A stretch of 12,016 nucleotides of DNA from an uncultured Treponema sp. GTDB taxonomy: Bacteria; Spirochaetota; Spirochaetia; Treponematales; Treponemataceae. How positions within the stretch are numbered: position 1 is the stretch's first letter; each line of letters starts with the position of its first letter. Positions 7,129 through 12,016 of this stretch are shown here, one piece after another. The DNA lies in assembly GCA_905372265.1 (NCBI GenBank), contig CAJPOL010000055.1, positions 1 to 12,016 on the forward strand, written 5' to 3'. Below the pieces are notes generated by a model that searched no databases, was not told where the DNA came from, and saw nothing but the letters and a program-made list of their open reading frames with translations. The position numbers and the translations under genes are program-made.

Positions 7129-7144
7129 GAGGGTTTAATCCCTC
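7129..7144. terminator. Weak bidirectional hairpin between converging genes
   Basis: GAGGG (7129-7133), loop TTTAAT, CCCTC (7140-7144). It lies in the 25-base gap between the SGNH stop (7109) and the GNAT stop (7135), overlapping the end of the latter. The stem is only 5 bp and the following plus-strand sequence has just a TTTT, so termination would be inefficient. Position is the main argument. Confidence 0.3.
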
Positions 7145-7761
7145 CGGTGTTTTGTATCGGGGGATGGCGCCGTTTTTTCGTAGATATACGCCTGCTTACC
7201 GCCGAATGCGGGAAATCGCTCTAAAACAGCTATCCGTGTAAAGCCTTGCGCTTCATAGATACGGATCGCATTCCGCCAATCTTCATGTACAAGTAGTATC
7301 AGCTTTTTAAGCTGCGGAAAAGCAGCGGTTATGCGCTTTAATGCGCCTGCAAAAAAGAACGTTGCAGCGCCGATAGCTGTCTGATCCGTATCTGCTGCGC
7401 TTGAATATTGCACCGGTTTGAGCTTTTGAGAGCGGAGCTCGGGTGCAAGGGCAAAGGAGGAGATATAGAGCGCCGTTCCCTCTGCACAATGCCGATCATA
7501 GACGGAATGACCCAGCGCAAAGGCTTCAGGGGTCTGCGGATCGGCTTTCCATATTTCAGCTGTCAGATAGCCGCACACGGCCTTATCCGTTTGCCTGACC
7601 AGAACATAGTTACAATGCTCCGCATAGCGGAGCCGTTCCGTAAAGACAGCTTCGGATTCGGCGATTCCGTCGGCGAAACTCTGCAATTCAATCCGCATCA
7701 CAGCCGTAATATCTGCTGGAGTTGCTTCACGGATTGCATACTGAGGCAGCATGTCTACCAT
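7135..7761 (-). CDS. GNAT-family N-acetyltransferase
   Basis: This protein of about 208 residues transfers an acetyl group from acetyl-CoA to an unknown amine. The N-terminal YAIREATPADITAVMRIE is a typical GNAT first strand and helix, ALYISSFALAPELR (97-110) is strand 4 leading into motif A, and NAIRIYEAQGF (164-174) is the classic motif B ending. Motif A is odd: after R110 about 19 residues (SQKLKPVQYSSAADTDQTA) separate the usual Arg from the Gly-Ala of the pyrophosphate-binding helix, so the Q/R-x-x-G-x-G/A loop is not canonical. Start choice is uncertain. ATG 7761 overlaps the upstream gene by 7 bases; ATG 7752 would begin MLPQYAIRE after a 2-base gap. Neither has a strong Shine-Dalgarno, and translation is probably coupled to the upstream gene. 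Confidence 0.8.
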   Translation of the reverse strand: MVDMLPQYAIREATPADITAVMRIELQSFADGIAESEAVFTERLRYAEHCNYVLVRQTDKAVCGYLTAEIWKADPQTPEAFALGHSVYDRHCAEGTALYISSFALAPELRSQKLKPVQYSSAADTDQTAIGAATFFFAGALKRITAAFPQLKKLILLVHEDWRNAIRIYEAQGFTRIAVLERFPAFGGKQAYIYEKTAPSPDTKHRRD

Positions 7762-8555
7762 CCCAGAATCTCTTGCCGGTGCAGCAGCCCGATTGCACGG
7801 ATATTTTCTTCCGGCGTTTTATCCTGACTGCTGAGTTTTTTCAAATCGATGGAGAAACAATTCATTGAAAAGTGCTGAAAGACAAAAACCGGCGCTTCCT
7901 GCTCCATCCCTGCATAGCGCTGCCGAAGCTCATCCGCATAACAGGTAAAAAGAGATTTCTTCCGCAGTTCGCCGTAACCGACCAGCCATAACCGGCATCC
8001 GAGCGCTTTCTGTAAAGCAGCGGTTCTGCGGGCTAGCCATCGCTGCGATTCTTCAAAAAGGAGGCGGAACGAATCGCCGCCCTGTTTTAATAGTAAAGTA
8101 AGCTCTTTTGTTTTTGCCGTATGGATAGGGGTTTTATTTAAAATTATCGTATCCCGTCTAAAATCAATACCGAGTTCAGGGGTTCGGTGAAAAAAACTTT
8201 CTGCGACTTTTCCTGCTTGACCGACAAGATAGCGCTGATTCTTGTGCAGCTGCTCGTTTTTTCCCGGATTATCACTGACAATGATGAGTTTTACCGTATC
8301 GGATTTTTGGACGCCGTCCAAGCTGTGGTTGTACACGATTGGCGTTTCTACAGGATAATCAGGCGTTTTATTTTCCCTCGCAGCCTCTTTTTGTAAACGG
8401 TGCAGTTGTCCGCCTTTTGCAGCTGATTTTTCTACACAAGAAAGCGGCTCATCAGGAGCCGCGTAGTCATACCGGCATTGCGTAAGCCAGTGACAGCAGA
8501 CTTCTTTAAAATCGGCTCTAAAAGTTTCAAATGCGTGCCATTCTTGTTCTGTCAT
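7755..8555 (-). CDS. Uracil-DNA glycosylase-superfamily-like protein (divergent)
   Basis: With ATG 8555 the product has 266 residues. The core LIIVSDNPGKNEQ (90-102), then RYLVGQAGK (108-116) and DTIILNKTPIH (135-145), follows the layout of family-4-type UDGs (GEAPGxxE, then G-x-P-F-V-G-x-A-G, then TNxVKxRP). VFQHFSMN (225-232) occupies the place of the C-terminal HPS motif. The clustered N-terminal cysteines (C20, C21, C27, C40) do not match the 4Fe-4S pattern I know. If the fold is right, it would remove damaged bases or act on nucleic acid, but the altered catalytic residues leave activity open. The frame extends to 8669, but that extension runs through a terminator hairpin and encodes low-complexity hydrophobic sequence, so I prefer 8555, although no good Shine-Dalgarno precedes it. 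It overlaps the GNAT gene. Confidence 0.55.
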   Translation of the reverse strand: MTEQEWHAFETFRADFKEVCCHWLTQCRYDYAAPDEPLSCVEKSAAKGGQLHRLQKEAARENKTPDYPVETPIVYNHSLDGVQKSDTVKLIIVSDNPGKNEQLHKNQRYLVGQAGKVAESFFHRTPELGIDFRRDTIILNKTPIHTAKTKELTLLLKQGGDSFRLLFEESQRWLARRTAALQKALGCRLWLVGYGELRKKSLFTCYADELRQRYAGMEQEAPVFVFQHFSMNCFSIDLKKLSSQDKTPEENIRAIGLLHRQEILGW

Positions 8556-8778
8556 AGTGATCAATTCATCGCTTTTTGTAAGAAAAAGAAAAACCCTGTA
8601 GGCAAAAGGAGGAAAAAATCCTACAGGGCAACTGTAAAGGAGGTATATTGAATATAATGTGTGTAGCATATTGCAATATACACTTGTTAAACAGACGAAA
8701 AAAGAAAGGTTACAGAAAACAAAAATTTTTAGATTCTAATAATCAAAATCCGGTGGTTTTTTGTGAAGCGGCAGCCGG
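8556..8778. promoter_or_regulatory. Intergenic leader with two AT-rich palindromes
   Basis: Upstream of the hairpin lie two related dyads: TATATT-g-AATATA (8644-8656) and ATATTGCAATAT (8668-8679). Their centres are about 23 bases apart, roughly two helical turns. They could be a double operator for the gene at 8555, whose promoter should sit here, but I found no good -35/-10 pair. On the plus strand AAGGAGG (8637-8643) is followed by an open frame that runs antisense into the DUF192 gene; I do not believe it is coding. Confidence 0.35.
8583..8628 (-). terminator. Rho-independent terminator, possibly an attenuator of the UDG-like gene
   Basis: On the minus strand CCCTGTAGG (8628-8620) and CCTACAGGG (8602-8594) form a perfect 9-bp stem with a 17-base loop, followed at once by TTTTTCTTTTTC. 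This is a strong intrinsic terminator. It lies 150 bases after the DUF192 stop and its T-tract ends only 27 bases before ATG 8555. That leaves little room for a promoter downstream, so either read-through or conditional anti-termination feeds the next gene. Confidence 0.85.
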
Positions 8779-9279
8779 TTATTTTACCAGCTGTTTTAAG
8801 AGCATGAGACTTTCTTCCGTAACCGTATCTCCGGCTGTAATGCCGGTACGCTCAAAATACCCTTGGGGCACTTCAAGCGCATAGCGGACAGAATGGGCGC
8901 TGGCAATAACAGCTAAACTGAACGGCTGCATATCGTAGATTTCGCGGATGCGGCCTGTAGAATCGATAAAAGCAATGGAAAGCGGGTGCGGAGTATCTTT
9001 CATCCAGAACCGGAGCCGATTGTCTTGTTTGTATATAAAAATCATTCCCGTACCGTCGGGAATATGCTGCCGGTGCATAAAGCCTTGCTGCTGTTCCACA
9101 GAGCTTACTGCCGTTTCAACGTCAATAGGGATAACTGCTCCCGTTTGATGCGCGTTTATGGTGACGGTTATGCTAAAACGTTTCTTTGCACAAGCAAGCG
9201 GCGAGGCGCCGGCAATGATACAAGCGCAGATGAGCATCAGCGCGCGCCGCAGGGCAAAAGCCGAAAAAATATTTTTCAT
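8779..9279 (-). CDS. Exported DUF192-family protein
   Basis: This 166-residue protein has an N-terminal signal: basic residues R11-R12, a hydrophobic core ALMLICACIIAGA, then SPLACAKK. Ala29-x-Ala31 suits signal peptidase I. C30 could be lipidated, but Pro at -3 makes a poor lipobox even by relaxed spirochaetal rules. The mature part shows the DUF192 pattern: ETAVSSVEQQQGFMHR (55-70), DGTGMIFIY (75-83), FWMKDTPHPLSIAFID (91-106), then YALEVPQGYFERTGITAGD (133-151). The family is a small all-beta domain found free in the periplasm of many bacteria; its biochemical function is not known. No Shine-Dalgarno of note precedes ATG 9279. It follows the YgjV-GNAT gene after 41 bases and is probably the last gene of that unit. 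Confidence 0.88.
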   Translation of the reverse strand: MKNIFSAFALRRALMLICACIIAGASPLACAKKRFSITVTINAHQTGAVIPIDVETAVSSVEQQQGFMHRQHIPDGTGMIFIYKQDNRLRFWMKDTPHPLSIAFIDSTGRIREIYDMQPFSLAVIASAHSVRYALEVPQGYFERTGITAGDTVTEESLMLLKQLVK

Positions 9280-9320
9280 CTTGTTTACTTAAGATCGAAT
9301 CGGGCACATGGCTTTGTTGT

Positions 9321-9950
9321 CTATAGCTGTTTTTTCCATAGCGGTGTTTGAGGTTGCCGGACAAAGCCTAAGCGTTCCAGATAGGGAATGTGCTCTTCCG
9401 AAGGCTGTTCAACAGTAAGCGCTGTTAATCCTTGATTCTTCCAAAAGGCAGTGTTTTTTATAAAAAAATACCTGCCGATTGCCAGATCGCGGTATTTTGC
9501 CACTACAAAATCAATGAGAATAGCCGCTGTTTTTCCATCTCCGTCTTTCGGTACCGAATAGGCGATCAAACCTGCTATATCGGTATTGCGGAAATAGAAA
9601 GCTAATTTTTCACTTTTTTCAAGCGCAGTCTCTCCGAATAAAGAGAGGAGTTCTTCTTTGTTTTTTTCAAAAAAATAACGTACAATTTCGTTTTCTTTTA
9701 TGACTTCGAGTATTTCAAAGTTATCTTTTACCCGTACGATTTTGAAAAAATAATAAATATCGATTATTACAATGCCGATGTTCATCACTACTGCCGGAAG
9801 GGAATGTGTTTTTAGGGCAAAAATGACGAACAGTAAACAGCCCATTGCATTGAGAATCCGTAATTTGACGATGGACTTCATAGTCAATGAAATGAAAATA
9901 ATGAACGAAGCAGAATAGCCTAATAATTGTACTATATTCATATATTCCAT
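9321..9950 (-). CDS. YgjV-like membrane domain fused to a GNAT-like acetyltransferase domain
   Basis: With ATG 9950 the product has 209 residues. Residues 1-72 hold three hydrophobic segments (about 7-23, 32-47, 51-70) in the YgjV (Imp-YgjV) pattern, with LLGYSASFIIFISLTMKS, then LRILNAMGCLLFVIFAL and VVMNIGIVIIDIYYFFK. Residues 75-209 look like a GNAT domain: IDFVVAKYRDLAIGRYFF (146-163) resembles motif A, with R-x-x-A-x-G instead of Q/R-x-x-G-x-G, and EEHIPYLERLGFVRQ (185-199) resembles motif B. The protein would sit in the inner membrane with the transferase probably in the cytosol. Substrates are unknown. Start choice is open: TTG 9977, ATG 9965 and ATG 9941 are alternatives and none has a strong Shine-Dalgarno. 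It follows the amylase gene by 38 bases. Confidence 0.75.
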   Translation of the reverse strand: MEYMNIVQLLGYSASFIIFISLTMKSIVKLRILNAMGCLLFVIFALKTHSLPAVVMNIGIVIIDIYYFFKIVRVKDNFEILEVIKENEIVRYFFEKNKEELLSLFGETALEKSEKLAFYFRNTDIAGLIAYSVPKDGDGKTAAILIDFVVAKYRDLAIGRYFFIKNTAFWKNQGLTALTVEQPSEEHIPYLERLGFVRQPQTPLWKKQL

Positions 9951-9988
9951 AGTAGCGGGAATCATACGGAATGTCAAACTTTTATCCG

Positions 9989-11887
9989 TCAGGCAAGCTG
10001 CAATACAGCGCTTTCATGCGGGCGCACCTGCAAGCGGAGTTCCGAGCCGGATATTTCCCATGCGCCGATTGAACCGATAGGCACGCTGACTGTTTTTTCA
10101 GGTAATCCGAATTCGCCGGCCTCGATAGAGATCGCTTCCGGCTCAGGACAGACAGACCAGATAAATAATAAGGCATCGTCTTCGGTAAAGCGGGCAAAAG
10201 CAAACACTTTTCCGCGCGCATACATGATTTTAAACCCGCCGTGATGTAAAGCTTCAGCGTTTTTTTTGAGCGCGCTTAATGCTTGATATAGTGCAAAGGT
10301 TTCTTTCTTTCGGCCTTCGAGCGGAACGCTCCAGTCCATCGGGAACCGGCAGCCTTCAATGTCTTCAATTCTGCCTGCAAGGAGTATCTCATCGCCGTAA
10401 TAAATATCCGGCATACCGGGTAAGCCGAACAGTGTCATCACCATTCCTCTATAATCATCATACCGTACGACCTGATTGGTATGGCAACGATGTACATCGT
10501 GGCTGTCAATTAAGTTGAACATTTGATGGGCTGCCGCTGCCGGCATCGCTGCATAAAACTGCGTAATCCGTTCTTTCAGCTGTTCGGCGGTACAAGCAGC
10601 GGGGACTGCGCGGAGCACGGGATTACGGGCGTTGAAAAGATCCGGCTCGCCGGCAAACTCCCGTAGGGGCCGGGTGCATCCGAAATAGTTCATCGTAGAA
10701 TCCCATTCTTTTCCGTTAAACATTCGGGAACAATCGGTCCAATCTTCGGCAAGGATGAGTAAATCGGGCCGTACCGATTTGAGTTCGCGGTTTATTTCTT
10801 CCCATACTTCATGGTACAGATCCGCTTTGCTGTTCCGAGCCATACAATCGGCGACGTCAAAACGCCAGCCGTCGATAGAGTAGGGCGGCTGTATCCATTT
10901 TTTTAATACCGAATCCTTGCTGCGGTAAATACGGTTGCGCAGGGCTTCGGCCGTATAATTCAGCGACGGCATGGTTTGAACGCCCGCCCATGTTTCGTAA
11001 CTGCCGTTCTCATCAATAAAATAATATGACCGCTCAGCGCTCGTTTTATTTTGATAGGCTCCGATGTGAGACGGGTAAAATTCATTTGACTTATTGAACC
11101 ACTTTGCCGCCGAGCTTGTGTGGTTAATTGAAATATCCAAGATAATTTTCATACCCCGTGAATGGATTGCAGCGCAGAGTTCTGCAAGTGCTGTATCGCC
11201 TCCCAGATGCGGGTCAATTTCAAAATAATCAAGGCAATCGTACTTGTGCATGGTCGGCGCGGTGAAGATCGGATTGAGATAGAGTACGCTGATGCCCAGT
11301 TCCTGTAGGTAATCAAGTTTTTCGATGATACCGTATAAATCGCCCCCGTAAAAATCCATACAATGCGTTTTCCGATAGGGCAGCGGCTCCTGATTCCAAT
11401 CCTGTACTTGAATAGGCTGGTGTCCTTGATATGAGTATTCCCCTGTTTTAACGGTCAGTTCCGGTCTTCCGTTATAAAACCGGTCGGTCATAATCTGATA
11501 GCAAATATGCTTTGCAACCCACGACGGCTGCTGATAATCAACCAGAATGATAAAATCTCTGCTTTCGTCGGGTATATAATCGGTTATGCGGTACTGGGTA
11601 TAATAGTAAATCTGTCTGTTTGTTACCAAGTAGAATTGATAGCGGATTTTTGCTTCGCGGCAGGTGATCTCCGCTTTGTAATAGATAAGATTGTTTTTCT
11701 CTTTTTCCGGTTTCATTGCATGGAGGACTTCAGCGCCGAACTCCTTTATCCGCAGGTATACATGCGTGATGTCGCTATTTCGGAGCATCCTCAGCCGGAT
11801 TGTTATGACATCTCCTTTGCGCGGGGCAGGATTACTGACAAAAAGCGCCCCTGAATCCGAATAGACGCTGTTGAGCCAATCGTTCAT
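9989..11887 (-). CDS. GH13 neopullulanase/cyclomaltodextrinase-type alpha-amylase
   Basis: From ATG 11887 the product has 632 residues; motif positions below count from the ATG at 11899, four residues further upstream. There is no signal peptide, so it acts on imported maltodextrins or cyclodextrins in the cytosol. Residues 1-125 resemble an N-terminal CBM34-like beta domain, as in GH13 subfamily 20. The four GH13 regions are present: DISINH (255-260), GWRFDVAD with nucleophile D348, ILAEDW with acid/base E385, and LIDSHD with D468. MPSLNY (310-315) and MPDIYYGDE (496-504) also fit the subfamily. The expected reaction is hydrolysis of alpha-1,4 links in cyclodextrin, pullulan or starch fragments. 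I prefer ATG 11887 because GGAGG (11897-11893) lies 5 bases upstream, whereas ATG 11899 has only AAAG. An unidentified gene ends 27 bases upstream on the same strand. Confidence 0.9.
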   Translation of the reverse strand: MNDWLNSVYSDSGALFVSNPAPRKGDVITIRLRMLRNSDITHVYLRIKEFGAEVLHAMKPEKEKNNLIYYKAEITCREAKIRYQFYLVTNRQIYYYTQYRITDYIPDESRDFIILVDYQQPSWVAKHICYQIMTDRFYNGRPELTVKTGEYSYQGHQPIQVQDWNQEPLPYRKTHCMDFYGGDLYGIIEKLDYLQELGISVLYLNPIFTAPTMHKYDCLDYFEIDPHLGGDTALAELCAAIHSRGMKIILDISINHTSSAAKWFNKSNEFYPSHIGAYQNKTSAERSYYFIDENGSYETWAGVQTMPSLNYTAEALRNRIYRSKDSVLKKWIQPPYSIDGWRFDVADCMARNSKADLYHEVWEEINRELKSVRPDLLILAEDWTDCSRMFNGKEWDSTMNYFGCTRPLREFAGEPDLFNARNPVLRAVPAACTAEQLKERITQFYAAMPAAAAHQMFNLIDSHDVHRCHTNQVVRYDDYRGMVMTLFGLPGMPDIYYGDEILLAGRIEDIEGCRFPMDWSVPLEGRKKETFALYQALSALKKNAEALHHGGFKIMYARGKVFAFARFTEDDALLFIWSVCPEPEAISIEAGEFGLPEKTVSVPIGSIGAWEISGSELRLQVRPHESAVLQLA

Positions 11888-11897
11888 CTGTTCCTCC
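11888..11897 (-). promoter_or_regulatory. Shine-Dalgarno that decides the amylase start
   Basis: GGAGG (11897-11893) sits 5 bases before ATG 11887, while the first in-frame ATG at 11899 overlaps the GGAGG itself and has no comparable site. This argues for the shorter protein. Confidence 0.65.
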
Positions 11898-11914
11898 ATC
11901 TTTGAAAAGTCGGG

Positions 11915-12016
11915 CTATTCCAGTACGGTAATCGTTACGGTGTCTTTGGTTTGCGTAACTTCCGCTAGGGCGGCGGTAAAGCTGATGCCGTCCGCTTGTA
12001 CGGAAAGATTTTCGTA
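11915..12016 (-). CDS. C-terminal 33 residues of an unidentified protein (runs off the right edge)
   Basis: The minus-strand frame enters at 12016 and ends with TAG at 11917-11915. It encodes YENLSVQADGISFTA, then ALAEVTQTKDTVTITVLE. The alternating hydrophobic/polar ending suggests a beta-sandwich C-terminal domain, as found at the ends of many glycoside hydrolases, but the fragment is too short to name. It ends 27 bases before the amylase start and is on the same strand, so the two are probably in one operon. The codon pattern is continuous with its neighbour and there is no internal stop. Confidence 0.6.
   Translation of the reverse strand, partial: YENLSVQADGISFTAALAEVTQTKDTVTITVLE

Noticed and set aside
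8556..8669. Hydrophobic N-terminal extension of the UDG-like protein that looks like a signal anchor
   Set aside because: It translates through a perfect terminator hairpin and its T-tract, which explains the Phe/Leu-rich sequence. The downstream ATG 8555 is more credible.
8648..8884. Plus-strand frame after AAGGAGG at 8637
   Set aside because: The good ribosome-like site is tempting, but the frame starts with a rare codon, runs antisense into the DUF192 gene and has no recognisable motif.

Overview
The window most likely comes from a treponeme-like spirochaete. The supports are a secreted-protein leader of spirochaetal style, a tldD/tldE pair, a DUF4143 ATPase, a YqhD-type alcohol dehydrogenase, moderate GC content, and small accessory enzymes packed on one strand. 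The genus is an inference from overall gene style; no rRNA or other marker gene is present.

Left edge (1-846): an ISAs1-family transposase begins at 69 and reads leftwards out of the window. Facing away from it is a secreted, probably surface-exposed protein gene (175-701, + strand) whose signal peptide and mature part lie in different frames. It reads as a pseudogene, a phase variant or an assembly error. A perfect 7-bp dyad (127-147) sits in its leader.

Centre left (847-6198, all minus strand): a translationally coupled tldD-tldE operon encodes a two-subunit zinc metallopeptidase. It is preceded by a DUF4143 AAA+ ATPase that looks AT-richer than its neighbours and has a 23-bp tandem repeat just upstream. 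Next comes an iron/zinc alcohol dehydrogenase whose four metal ligands fall at the same residue numbers as in E. coli YqhD. Reasonable sigma70-type promoters precede tldD and the dehydrogenase.

Middle (6199-7134): a 278-bp gap with a hairpin is followed by the only intact plus-strand gene, a cytosolic SGNH-family esterase/acyltransferase. It converges on the following minus-strand genes. An 11-base repeat lies on each side of it.

Right half (7135-12016, all minus strand): this can be read as two transcription units. The distal unit is an uncertain uracil-DNA-glycosylase-like protein overlapping a GNAT acetyltransferase. It starts 27 bases after the T-tract of a strong hairpin terminator, which makes attenuation possible. 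The proximal unit runs from the end of an unidentified gene at the right edge, through a cytosolic GH13 neopullulanase/cyclomaltodextrinase and a YgjV-like membrane domain fused to a GNAT-like domain, to an exported DUF192 protein. The amylase would degrade imported maltodextrins; the other genes have no obvious link to it.

I found no CRISPR array, tRNA, rRNA, origin or complete mobile element. No clearly new multi-gene system is visible. The best leads are the YgjV-GNAT fusion, the divergent UDG-like protein with its hairpin leader, and the broken surface protein beside the IS.
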